From Argentina anserina (taxonomy: Eukaryota; Streptophyta; Magnoliopsida; Rosales; Rosaceae), in contig NW_026089439.1 of assembly GCF_933775445.1 (NCBI RefSeq), positions 165,851-229,850 on the forward strand: DNA of 64,000 nucleotides, in the 5' to 3' direction. Of the stretch, positions 9,021-21,539 are shown piece after piece (within the stretch, counting starts at the first letter, position 1; each line of letters begins with the position of its first letter). The notes below the pieces were generated by a model, which saw only the letters and a list, made by a program, of their open reading frames with translations, was not told the DNA's origin and did not search any database. The position numbers were made by a program, and so were the translations under genes.

Positions 9021-10506
9021 GTCATAGGTATGCCTTTAACTGTCTATGATGAGTTGATCTCTGAATTTATGGTTGATAGATGATCACAATATTGAATTGA
9101 ACTTAATTGCTATTTGATGGTTAATCGATGTGTAGAAATTGTACGAACATGTAATAGATGAGGATTTTGAAGCTTAGGTACATAATGAGCATGTTCCCTA
9201 CTTGTTTGAATTCATGTAACCTATGTGAGTTTCGAGCCATATATGTGCCTTTCTTTGGAGAGTTTAATCTATCGTTTATTGGCTATATAACCTCATTACA
9301 TCTATTTTGATCAATTCATATGCCATAGAATTGCAATGAACTAGAGAATGCTAGAACTTACTTTGTGAAACTTTCGAAGCTTTATGTCATAATATACTCT
9401 GATTTTGAAAATGATTGTTGGATCTTTTTAGGATTCCACCACTTAAACCAAAAAGCCGTATGCCTTATTTGTACCCTGCTTGGGACACCTTAGTATTAAC
9501 CCATTTGAGCCTACGTTAAACCTTTTATTCATCACCAACATGTTAATATCCTTGCTTAGTATAGTTATATCTCTACCTTGTTCTCGAGGCTTGGCAGAGC
9601 TAATATTTGATGTTAATATGGAGTGATGATGCGATTCAAGTGTGGGGTTATGCTATGTATTTATTTGTGCCGTATGAAAATGGTGAAAAGAAAAAAATGA
9701 AAGATGCCGTGTGAGAAAAAGAAAAGAAAAAGATATATACACGGTTAGAAAAAAAAAATAGAAAAAGAAAGAGAAGTAAGAAGTTATGGCATAGCTATGT
9801 TTGATGTGAATTTGGAGTTGTGATGTATTTGTTGAAGGCTCAATAATGTTGTACTTTAGCCTTTGTTCGTTTTCACAATGTTTAGAGTGAAGAATGGGTC
9901 CAACATGATAAAAGTGGCCCTTGTTTTATGGAGTATGGCGACATAAGGTGGATGATTTTTGCTCTGCTAAGTCTTGAGGATGACCTTTGTGATTCCTTTT
10001 ACCTGAAAAATGATATATCCTTATAGAGACTAAGCCTACCTTTTATAAAGATCCGCATGATTCTTAAAATGAGTAGCTCTTGATTTGTGGAGTTTGTTTC
10101 ATGAGTAAGCATATGGTTTGGGTTCATTTGTGCATATGATTGGTATCTTTCATGAGGTTTTTGAATTCACTATGTGTTCATAACTCTTATGTGTGAAAAG
10201 CTTTTAAGCATATGCCATGTTCTTGAGATAAAATATTCGGAGTGCATATCCCTTGTGAGTTGAATTTTGAACTTGTTTTAAACATGTCGAGCCTAATATC
10301 ACCTATGTTTTCTGCCTTGTCTTACTTGTTATGCGAGATCTCATGTTTATTAACCATTGAATTCATTCTATCTATTTTGATTGAGTGTTATTCTTGATGC
10401 TATGAGTTTGAAGATCGCTGAGACAAAATGTTGAAGGCATTATAGTTGAGTCATTAGTTTAGTTGTATCGATTTTTGTTTTATGTTTTTGTTTCCCTTTT
10501 CTAGTG

Positions 10507-10526
10507 TTTGCTAAGGGACTAGCAAA
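10507..10526 (+). other. PPT-proximal hairpin (element B)
   Basis: TTTGCTA/TAGCAAA stem as in element A. Here it is followed by AAGTGTGACG, because the PPT core and the LTR start have been deleted. Confidence 0.55.
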
Positions 10527-10530
10527 GCTT

Positions 10531-12631
10531 AAGTGTGACGTTCTTAATGTGTTTATGCCCTATTCTTACTCTTTGTTACCGCTTATATAGTATATTTTAG
10601 TTTCTTTTGTATGAATAAGTGTCTAGGTAGAGCTTATATCAATTATGAATGAATTGATGATGAAATCGTGCTAAGTGTTAAGAATCCTTGTTGAGATATG
10701 CTTCCTTGTTCGAGTAGGATTCATCCTTGTGTATTTCTTTGTTTCTAACATACTTATTCTTATTAGGAAATACAAATCCATGTTGGAGAAGGAAAGCAAT
10801 CCTAGTTCCACAAGGAAAGAGAAGAAAATACACTTAAAAGCCCAATCCATTCAAGAATCAAAATGCTGTCAATATTCGTAGTCCAACTTCGACGGGCTCC
10901 CCTGGATAGCTCCGATCGAGTTAGAAGACCTACTTTATATGGAAATAAAGGTATTTGAGTCTAGTTTCTGTAAGATTTGGAATCAAATCAATATCTTATT
11001 CCTACAGAGAGATATGACTGAATCATTGATCGGAGGTCCAGTGAACTCGGCGGAATTATCTCAGCCATTGATTTGCTTTTGATCCAAGGGCTATGAGGGA
11101 AACTTGGGACTTTGTTCCTCCTGCAAATAGAGCACAAATATGTATCAGAATGTCCATAAATCCCAGCACCAAAGAATGTCAAAGAAGGCATGCAGCAAAT
11201 TTAATGAGGAGAGGTAAGAAAAATCAAACATGGCTGCAACACTTAAGACTTTTGCTGCCTCCCTAATTCAAAGGAAGAAATTTGTGCAAAAGAAATCAGC
11301 AATAAAGGAGGAAGAAGATATGTAATTAATGCAAAAGATATGCAATCCTTATAGAAATCAGAATTCTGCAGTGCAGATCATCCATCTTTGACGGGCTCCC
11401 CTGGACAGCTCAAAATGATTGAGAAAATGTACCTTATATGGATGAAAAGACACGGAAGTCTAGTTGAAATTGCCAGTTGGAATCATCTCAATATCTATTT
11501 TCTAGAGAAAGTTATGGCCACAACAAGGGACAAAGGTCAAATCTGCCGAATCTAGGAAACCTCAACCAATTTGGTTTCAACTTTGTGGACTTTGTGGCCA
11601 TCCTCCCTTGGGTTTCTTCCTCTATATATAGCACCTCAATTCCACAGAAACATATCATCAACCTTGTGCACATACTAGCCAAAGCTCTACCAAATTTCAT
11701 ACTCACCCATCCAAGAAATCCTAAAACCGATTCCACCATTCTCCACCAATCCTTAGCCTTCAAGCACGCTTGTGAAGAGGTTCCATCCCCTTGGAAGGCC
11801 ACGGCTACACCTTGTGAGATCGCTTGATTGATAAAGTGTAACCATGATTCTTTCTATGTTTATTTCGGTTTTTGGTTTTTCTTGTTCTTGGTTGTGTATG
11901 TGTTTTGGTCATTGTAAACTTGTTTCAATTTTGTCTATAAGATAGTTACTTGTTTCAAATTATATAAAGTTTCGATTTTAGGTTTGTAGTTCTATGATTT
12001 TAGTTTATGCCGTGACATGTCTTTGTGTGATTTCGAGAGTATCTATGTGTTATGTATACGCTTGTAGCGTGATATTTAGGTTGTTGGATTTATGACTTAT
12101 GCTATGAACATGTTTATCTTTTCTATGTGATTTTCGAAATTGCATGATTGGGGGTTAAGTAGGTGACATGCTTAATGAATTCAATATGCATGGCTTTGAA
12201 GTTGCATCGTAGGATAAGTATGTTAGATTTCGATTAAGACCGCTTGGAATGAATCGAATGTGTTAAGTGTCTATGTGTTTAGGTTACTGCTTAGGACCCT
12301 AATTGCATGATCCAACCTTAGTTATTCATGATAGTGTCTCTGCAAGACTGTTAAAGGAGGACTAGAATCTAATTTTCGTTAGCTTTGTATGATTTGTTTT
12401 GGTAATGTATTATGTGTTGGTTGGTTGATCACATGTATATATTAGTTTAGGTTTATTTTATGTTTGATCCGAAATATATTCCAAAATCCTCAAACTCTTA
12501 TGAATTCGTTGTTAAATGTTTGTGATTCTATGCCCTGGTTGGATCCCCGGTTTGTGAACGATACCCTCTTGCTTTATACTACTAACGATGCTTACAGGGT
12601 TAATATTGATCTCGAGTAATCGAACCGATCA
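10531..12631 (+). repeat. Element B 3' LTR with deleted start, mosaic
   Basis: The sequence AAGTGTG (10531-10537) is a fusion of the PPT AAGTGTG and the LTR-internal AAGTGTG, so the LTR effectively begins at its 21st base. The right end ...CGATCA is intact. From the start to just past the TATA box (11623-11630) it is nearly identical to element A's LTR. From there to roughly 12400 it matches element C's LTRs. The final 200 bp are again closer to element A. It has the single copy of the 44-bp segment that is duplicated in element C. Confidence 0.85.
11623..11630 (+). promoter_or_regulatory. TATA box of element B LTR
   Basis: TATATATA in the same CTCTATATATAGCACC setting as in the other LTRs. 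The next identifiable sequence downstream of this LTR is satellite block 2, so read-through from here would enter it. Confidence 0.68.
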
Positions 12632-13683
12632 TGAGTATCTTTCTGTAAGGCTTTCTGATGCTAGTTTCTATTGAATTTGAGAGTTTTGCAAGTGTGGGAG
12701 TGTGTTTCTTTCAAACTGAGTATCTTTACATCGTTTGCGTATCTTTACTATTCCAATTGTGTATCTTTTCATTTCTCGTTTAAGTATCTTTCTGTAAGGC
12801 TTTCTGATGCTAGTTTCTATTGAATTTGAGAGTTTTGCAAGTGTGGGAGTGTGTTTCTTTCAAACTGAGTATCTTTACATCGTTTGCGTATCTTTACTAT
12901 TCCAATTGTGTATCTTTATATCGTTTGCGTATCTTTACTATTCCAATTCTGTATCTTTTCATTTCTCGTTTGAGTATCTTTCTGTAAGGCTTCTGATGCG
13001 AGTTTCTATTGTATTTGAGAGTTTTGCAAGTGTGGGAGTGTGTTTCTTCCAAACTGACTATCTTTACATCGTTTGCGTATCTTTACTATTCCAATTGTGT
13101 ATCTTTACATCGTTTGCATATCTTTACTATTCCAATTGTGTATCTTTTCATTTCTCGTTTAAGTATCTTTCTGTAAGGCTTTCTGATGCTAGTTTCTATT
13201 GAATTTGAGAGTTTTGCAAGTGTGGGAGTGTGTTTCTTTCAAACTGAGTATCTTTACATCGTTTGCGTATCTTTACTATTCCAATTGTGTATCTTTTCAT
13301 TTCTCGTTTGAGTATCTTTCTGTAAGGCTTCTGATATGAGTTTCTATTGTATTTGAGAGTTTTGCAAGTGTGGGAGTGTGTTTCTTTCAAACTGAGTATC
13401 TTTACATCGTTTGCGTATCTTTACTATTCCAATTGTGTATCTTTTCATTTCTCGTTTGACCATCTTTCTGTAAGGCTTCTGATGCGAGTTTCTATTGAAT
13501 TTGAGAGTTTTGCAAGTGTGGGAGTGTGTTTCTTTCAAACTGAGTATCTTTACATCGTGTGCGTATCTTTACTATTCCAATTGTGTATCTTTACATCGTT
13601 TGCGTATCTTTACTATTCCAATTCTGTATATTTTCATTTCTCGTTTGAGTATCTTTCTGTAAGGCTTCTGATGCGAGTTTCTA

Positions 13684-16600
13684 TTGTATTTGAGAGTTTT
13701 GCAAGTGTGGGAGTGTGTTTCTTTCAAACTGAGTATCTTTACATCGATTGCGTATCTTCACTATTCCAATTGTGTATCTTTTCATTTCTCGTTTGAGTAT
13801 CTTTCTGTAAGGCTTCTGATGCGAGTTTCTATTGAATTTGAGAGTTTTGCAAGTGTGGGAGTGTGTTTCTTTCAAACTGACTATCTTTACATCGTTTGCG
13901 TATCTTTACTATTCTAATTGTGTATCTTTACATCGTTTGCGTATCTTTACTATTCCAATTCTGTATCTTTTCATTTCTCGTTTGAGTATCTTTCTGTAAG
14001 GCTTCTGATGCGAGTTTCTATTGTATTTGAGAGTTTTGCAAGTGTGGGAGTGTGTTTCTTTCAAACTGACTATCTTTACATCGTTTGCGTATCTTTACTA
14101 TTCCAATTGTGTATCTTTACATCGTTTGCGTATCTTTACTATTCCAATTGTGTATCTTTTCATTTCTCGTTTGAGTATCTTTCTGTAAGGCTTCTGATGC
14201 GTGTTTCTATTGTATTTGAGAGTTGTGCAAGTGTGGGAGTGTGTTTCTTTCAAACTGAGTATCTTTACATCGATTGCGTATCTTTACTATTCCAATTGTG
14301 TATCCTTTCATTTCTCCTTTGAGTATCTTTCTGTAAGGCTTTCTGATACGAGTTTCTATTGAATTTTAGAGTTTTGCAAGTGTGGGAGTGTGTTTCTTTC
14401 AAACTGAGTATCTTTACATCGTTTGCGTATCTTTACTATTCCAATTGTGTATCTTTATATCGTTTGCGTATCTTTACTATTCCAATTCTGTATCTTTTAA
14501 TTTCTCGTTTGAGTATCTTTCTGTAAGGCTTCTGATGCGAGTTTCTATTGTATTTGAGAGTTTTGCAAGTGTGGGAGTGTGTTTCTTTCAAACTGACTAT
14601 CTTTACATCGTTTGCGTATCTTTACTATTCCAATTGTGTATCTTTACATCGTTTGCGTATCTTTACTATTCCAATTGTGTATCTTTTCATTTTTCGTTTG
14701 AGTATCTTTCTGTAAGGCTTTCTGATGCTAGTTTCTATTGAATTTGAGAGTTTTGCAAGTGTGGGAGTGTGTTTCTTTCAAACTGAGTATCTTTACATCG
14801 TTTGCGTATCTTTACTATTCCAATTGTGTATCTTTTCATTTCTCGTTTAAGTATCTTTCTGTAAGGCTTTCTGATGCTAGTTTCTATTGAATTTGAGAGT
14901 TTTGCAAGTGTGGGAGTGTGTTTCTTTCAAACTGAGTATCTTTACATCGTTTGCGTATCTTTACTATTCCAATTGTGTATCTTTATATCGTTTGCGTATC
15001 TTTACTATTCCAATTCTGTATCTTTTCATTTCTCGTTTGAGTATCTTTCTGTAAGGCTTCTGATGCGAGTTTCTATTGTATTTGAGAGTTTTGCAAGTGT
15101 GGGAGTGTGTTTCTTCCAAACTGACTATCTTTACATCGTTTGCGTATCTTTACTATTCCAATTGTGTATCTTTACATCGTTTGCATATCTTTAATATTCC
15201 AATTGTGTATCTTTTCATTTCTCGGTTAAGTATCTTTCTGTAAGGCTTTCTGATGCTAGTTTCTATTGAATTTGAGAGTTTTGCAAGTGTGGGAGTGTGT
15301 TTCTTTCAAACTGAGTATCTTTACATCGTTTGCGTATCTTTACTATTCCAATTGTGTATCTTTTCATTTCTCGTTTGAGTATCTTTCTGTAAGGCTTCTG
15401 ATATGAGTTTCTATTGTATTTGAGAGTTTTGCAAGTGTGGGAGTGTGTTTCTTTCAAACTGAGTATCTTTACATCGTTTGCGTATCTTTACTATTCCAAT
15501 TGTGTATCTTTTCATTTCTCGTTTGAGCATCTTTCTGTAAGGCTTCTGATGCGAGTTTCTATTGAATTTGAGAGTTTTGCAAGTGTGGGAGTGTGTTTCT
15601 TTCAAACTGAGTATCTTTACATCGTGTGCGTATCTTTACTATTCCAATTGTGTATCTTTACATCGTTTGCGTATCTTTACTATTCCAATTCTGTATATTT
15701 TCATTTCTCGTTTGAGTATCTTTCTGTAAGGCTTCTAATGCGAGTTTCTATTGTATTTGAGAGTTTTGCAAGTGTGGGAGTGTGTTTTTTTCAAACTGAG
15801 TATCTTTACATCGTTTGCGTATCTTTACTATTCCAATTGTGTATCTTTACATCGTTTGCGTATCATTACTATTCCAATTCTGTATCTTTTCATTTCTCGT
15901 TTGAGTATCTTTCTGTAAGGCTTCTAATGCGAGTTTCTATTGTATTTGAGAGTTTTGCAAGTGTGGGAGTGTGTTTTTTTCAAACTGAGTATCTTTACAT
16001 CGTTTGCGTATCTTTACTATTCCAATTGTGTATCTTTACATCGTTTGCGTATCTTTACTATTCCAATTCTGTATCTTTTCTTTTCTCGTTTGAGTATCTT
16101 TCTGTAAGGCTTCTAATGCGAGTTTCTATTGTATTTGAGAGTTTTGCAAGTGTGGGAGTGTGTTTTTTCCAAACTGAGTATCTTTACATCGTTTGCGTAT
16201 CTTTACTATTCCAATTGTGTATCTTTACATCGTTTGCGTATCTTTACTATTCCAATTGTGTATCTTTACATCGTTTGCGTATCTTTACTATTCCAATTGT
16301 GTATCTTTTCATTTCTCGTTTGAGTATCTTTCTGTAAGGCTTCTGATGGGAGTTTATATTGTATTTGAGAGTTTTGCAAGTGTGTGAGTGTGTTTCTTTG
16401 AAACTGAGTATCTTTACATCGTTTGCGTATCTTTACTATTCCAGTTGTGTATCTTTTCATTTCTCGTTTGAGTATCTTTCTGTAAGGCTTCTGATGCGAG
16501 TTTCTATTGAATTTGAGAGTTTTGCAAGTGTGGGAGTGTGTTTCTTTCAAACTGAGTATCTTTACATCGTGTGCGTATCTTTACTATTCCAATTGTGTAT

Positions 16601-17073
16601 CTTTACATCGTTTGCGTATCTTTACTATTCCAATTCTGTATCTTTTCATTTCTCGTTTGAGTATCTTTCTGTAAGGCTTCTGATGCGAGTTTCTATTATA
16701 TTTGAGAGTTTTGCAAGTGTGGGAGTGTGTTTCTTTCAAACTGACTATCTTTACATCGTTTGCGTATCTTTACTATTCCAATTGTGTATCTTTACATCGT
16801 TTGCGTATCTTTACTATTCCAATTGTGTATCTTTTCATTTCTCGTTTGAGTATCTTTCTGTAAGGCTTCTGATGCGAGTTTCTATTGTATTTGAGAGTTT
16901 TGCAAGTGTGGGAGTGTGTTTCTTTCAAACTGAGTATCTTTACATCGTTTGCGTATCTTTACTATTCCAATTGTGTATGTTTACATCGTTTGCGTATCTT
17001 TACTATTCCAATTCTGTATATTTTCATTTCTCGTTTGAGTATCTTTCTGTAAGGCTTCTGATGGGAGTTTCTA
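13684..17073 (+). repeat. Higher-order repeat 3,390 bp, copy 1
   Basis: I count 19 units: 6 S, 12 L and 1 XL, in the order S L L S L L S L L S S L L L XL S L L L (starting near 13694). The same order and the same private variants recur exactly 3,390 bp later. Markers include gatcttcac-type units, a unit with 'gatatgag' and a unit with three 41-bp copies. A partial copy precedes it: 12807 and 13347 correspond to 14874 and 15414. Confidence 0.85.
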
Positions 17074-20000
17074 TTGTATTTGAGAGTTTTGCAAGTGTGG
17101 GAGTGTGTTTCTTTCAAACTGAGTATCTTTACATCGATTGCGTATCTTCACTATTCCAATTGTGTATCTTTTCATTTCTCGTTTGAGTATCTTTCTGTAA
17201 GGCTTCTGATGCGAGTTTCTATTGAATTTGAGAGTTTTGCAAGTGTGGGAGTGTGTTTCTTTCAAACTGACTATCTTTACATCGTTTGCGTATCTTTACT
17301 ATTCTAATTGTGTATCTTTACATCGTTTGCGTATCTTTACTATTCCAATTCTGTATCTTTTCATTTCTCGTTTGAGTATCTTTCTGTAAGGCTTCTGATG
17401 CGAGTTTCTATTGTATTTGAGAGTTTTGCAAGTGTGGGAGTGTGTTTCTTTCCAACTGACTATCTTTATATCGTTTGCGTATCTTTACTATTCCAATTGT
17501 GTATCTTTACATCGTTTGCGTATCTTTACTATTCCAATTGTGTATCTTTTCATTTCTCGTTTGAGTATCTTTCTGTAAGGCTTCTGATGCGTGTTTCTAT
17601 TGTATTTGAGAGTTGTGCAAGTGTGGGAGTGTGTTTCTTTCAAACTGAGTACCTTTACATCGATTGCGTATCTTTACTATTCCAATTGTGTATCCTTTCA
17701 TTTCTCGTTTGAGTATCTTTCTGTAAGGCTTTCTGATACGAGTTTCTATTGAATTTTAGAGTTTTGCAAGTGTGGGAGTGTGTTTCTTTCAAACTGAGTA
17801 TCTTTACATCGTTTGCGTATCTTTACTATTCCAATTGTGTATCTTTATATCGTTTGCGTATCTTTACTATTCCAATTCTGTATCTTTTAATTTCTCGTTT
17901 GAGTATCTTTCTGTAAGGCTTCTGATGCGAGTTTCTATTGTATTTGAGAGTTTTGCAAGTGTGGGAGTGTGTTTCTTTCAAACTGACTATCTTTACATCG
18001 TTTGCGTATCTTTACTATTCCAATTGTGTATCTTTACATCGTTTGCGTATCTTTACTATTCCAATTGTGTATCTTTTCATTTCTCGTTTGAGTATCTTTC
18101 TGTAAGGCTTTCTGATGCTAGTTTCTATTGAATTTGAGAGTTTTGCAAGTGTGGGAGTGTGTTTCTTTCAAACTGAGTATCTTTACATCGTTTGCGTATC
18201 TTTACTATTCCAATTGTGTATCTTTTCATTTCTCGTTTAAGTATCTTTCTGTAAGGCTTTCTGATGCTAGTTTCTATTGAATTTGAGAGTTTTGCAAGTG
18301 TGGGAGTGTGTTTCTTTCAAACTGAGTATCTTTACATCGTTTGCGTATCTTTACTATTCCAATTGTGTATCTTTATATCGTTTGCGTATCTTTACTATTC
18401 CAATTCTGTATCTTTTCATTTCTCGTTTGAGTATCTTTCTGTAAGGCTTCTGATGCGAGTTTCTATTGTATTTGAGAGTTTTGCAAGTGTGGGAGTGTGT
18501 TTCTTCCAAACTGACTATCTTTACATCGTTTGCGTATCTTTACTATTCCAATTGTGTATCTTTACATCGTTTGCATATCTTTAATATTCCAATTGTGTAT
18601 CTTTTCATTTCTCGTTTAAGTATCTTTCTGTAAGGCTTTCTGATGCTAGTTTCTATTGAATTTGAGAGTTTTGCAAGTGTGGGACTGTGTTTCTTTCAAA
18701 CTGAGTATCTTTACATCGTTTGCGTATCTTTACTATTCCAATTGTGTATCTTTTCATTTCTCGTTTGAGTATCTTTCTGTAAGGCTTCTGATATGAGTTT
18801 CTATTGTATTTGAGAGTTTTGCAAGTGTGGGAGTGTGTTTCTTTCAAACTGAGTATCTTTACATCGTTTGCGTATCTTTACTATTCCAATTGTGTATCTT
18901 TTCATTTCTCGTTTGAGCATCTTTCTGTAAGGCTTCTGATGCGAGTTTCTATTGAATTTGAGAGTTTTGCAAGTGTGGGAGTGTGTTTCTTTCAAACTGA
19001 GTATCTTTACATCGTGTGCGTATCTTTACTATTCCAATTGTGTATCTTTACATCGTTTGCGTATCTTTACTATTCCAATTCTGTATATTTTCATTTCTCG
19101 TTTGAGTATCTTTCTGTAAGGCTTCTAATGCGAGTTTCTATTGTATTTGAGAGTTTTGCAAGTGTGGGAGTGTGTTTTTTTCAAACTGAGTATCTTTACA
19201 TCGTTTGCGTATCTTTACTATTCCAATTGTGTATCTTTACATCGTTTGCGTATCATTACTATTCCAATTCTGTATCTTTTCATTTCTCGTTTGAGTATCT
19301 TTCTGTAAGGCTTCTAATGCGAGTTTCTATTGTATTTGAGAGTTTTGCAAGTGTGGGAGTGTGTTTTTTTCAAACTGAGTATCTTTACATCGTTTGCGTA
19401 TCTTTACTATTCCAATTGTGTATCTTTACATCGTTTGCGTATCTTTACTATTCCAATTCTGTATCTTTTCTTTTCTCGTTTGAGTATCTTTCTGTAAGGC
19501 TTCTAATGCGAGTTTCTATTGTATTTGAGAGTTTTGCAAGTGTGGGAGTGTGTTTTTTCCAAACTGAGTATCTTTACATCGTTTGGGTATCTTTACTATT
19601 CCAATTGTGTATCTTTACATCGTTTGCGTATCTTTACTATTCCAATTGTGTATCTTTACATCGTTTGCGTATCTTTACTATTCCAATTGTGTATCTTTTC
19701 ATTTCTCGTTTGAGTATCTTTCTGTAAGGCTTCTGATGGGAGTTTATATTGTATTTGAGAGTTTTGCAAGTGTGTGAGTGTGTTTCTTTGAAACTGAGTA
19801 TCTTTACATCGTTTGCGTATCTTTACTATTCCAGTTGTGTATCTTTTCATTTCTCGTTTGAGTATCTTTCTGTAAGGCTTCTGATGCGAGTTTCTATTGA
19901 ATTTGAGAGTTTTGCAAGTGTGGGAGTGTGTTTCTTTCAAACTGAGTATCTTTACATCGTGTGCGTATCTTTACTATTCCAATTGTGTATCTTTACATCG

Positions 20001-20260
20001 TTTGCGTATCTTTACTATTCCAATTCTGTATCTTTTCATTTCTCGTTTGAGTATCTTTCTGTAAGGCTTCTGATGCGAGTTTCTATTATATTTGAGAGTT
20101 TTGCAAGTGTGGGAGTGTGTTTCTTTCAAACTGACTATCTTTACATCGTTTGCGTATCTTTACTATTCCAATTGTGTATCTTTACATCGTTTGCGTATCT
20201 TTACTATTCCAATTGTGTATCTTTTCATTTCTCGTTTGAGTATCTTTCTGTAAGGCTTCT
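17074..20260 (+). repeat. Higher-order repeat 3,390 bp, copy 2 (incomplete)
   Basis: Corresponding positions are offset by 3,390 bp from copy 1 over about 3.2 kb, for example 13918 to 17308, 14874 to 18264, 15414 to 18804 and 16359 to 19749. Only scattered single-base differences are seen. Near 20260 it switches to L units with 'catcgtgtgcg' that do not match the end of copy 1. Confidence 0.8.
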
Positions 20261-21539
20261 GATGGGAGTTTCTATTGTATTTGAGAGTTTTGCAAGTGTG
20301 GGAGTGTGTTTCTTTCAAACTGAGTATCTTTACATCGTGTGCGTATCTTTACTATTCCAATTGTGTATCTTTACATCGTTTGCGTATCTTTACTATTCCA
20401 ATTCTGTATATTTTCATTTCTCGTTTGAGTATCTTTCTGTAAGGCTTCTAATGCGAGTTTCTATTGTATTTGAGAGTTTTGCAAGTGTGGGAGTGTGTTT
20501 CTTTCAAACTGAGTATCTTTACATCGTGTGCGTATCTTTACTATTCCAATTGTGTATCTTTACATCGTTTGCGTATCTTTACTATTCCAATTCTGTATAT
20601 TTTCATTTCTCGTTTGAGTATCTTTCTGTAAGGCTTCTAATGCGAGTTTCTATTGTATTTGAGAGTTTTGCAAGTGTGGGAGTGTGTTTCTTTCAAACTG
20701 AGTATCTTTACATCGTTTGCGTATCTTTACTATTCCAATTGTGTATCTTTACATCGTTTGCGTATCATTACTATTCCAATTCTGTATCTTTTCATTTCTC
20801 GTTTGAGTATCTTTCTGTAAGGCTTCTAATGCGAGTTTCTATTGTATTTGAGAGTTTTGCAAGTGTGGGAGTGTGTTTTTTTCAAACTGAGTATCTTTAC
20901 ATCGTTTGCGTATCTTTACTATTCCAATTGTGTATCTTTACATCGTTTGCGTATCTTTACTATTCCAATTCTGTATCTTTTCTTTTCTCGTTTGAGTATC
21001 TTTCTGTAAGGCTTCTAATGCGAGTTTCTATTGTATTTGAGAGTTTTGCAAGTGTGGGAGTGTGTTTTTTCCAAACTGAGTATCTTTACATCGTTTGCGT
21101 ATCTTTACTATTCCAATTGTGTATCTTTTCATTTCTCGTTTGAGTATCTTTCTGTAAGGCTTCTGATGCGAGTTTCTATTGAATTTGAGAGTTTTGCAAG
21201 TGTGGGAGTGTGTTTCTTTCAAACTGAGTATCTTTACATCGTGTGCGTATCTTTACTATTCCAATTGTGTATCTTTACATCGTTTGCGTATCTTTACTAT
21301 TCCAATTCTGTATCTTTTCATTTCTCGTTTGAGTATCTTTCTGTAAGGCTTCTGATGCGAGTTTCTATTATATTTGAGAGTTTTGCAAGTGTGGGAGTGT
21401 GTTTCTTTCAAACTGACTATCTTTACATCGTGTGCGTATCTTTACTATTCCAATTGTGTATCTTTACATCGTTTGCGTATCTTTACTATTCCAATTGTGT
21501 ATCTTTTCATTTCTCGTTTGAGTATCTTTCTGTAAGGCT

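Larger units (their letters stand above)
8011..12631 (+). mobile_element. Element B: 5'-truncated, deletion-bearing copy of the same family
   Basis: It begins in mid-interior at the point equal to about 1929 of element A, so the 5' LTR, PBS and about 1 kb of interior are missing. The remainder is collinear with A and C. Two private deletions are visible: about 77 bp at 8402/8403 and 27 bp at 10537/10538. The second removes the PPT core and the first 20 bases of the LTR. Its right end is intact (...CGATCA at 12631) and abuts satellite TGAGT. With no PBS and no PPT/LTR junction it cannot be a retrotransposition template. No coding sequence is present. Confidence 0.88.

Noticed and set aside
19749..21143. 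464-codon open frame on the + strand with a repeated FQLCIFTSFAYLYYSN-like protein pattern
   Set aside because: It is a run of L units; 189 bp is exactly 63 codons, so the frame stays open until an S unit (148 bp) shifts it. The protein has no recognisable domain, and neighbouring copies end wherever unit order changes. Other long frames (307, 401 and 275 codons) have the same cause.
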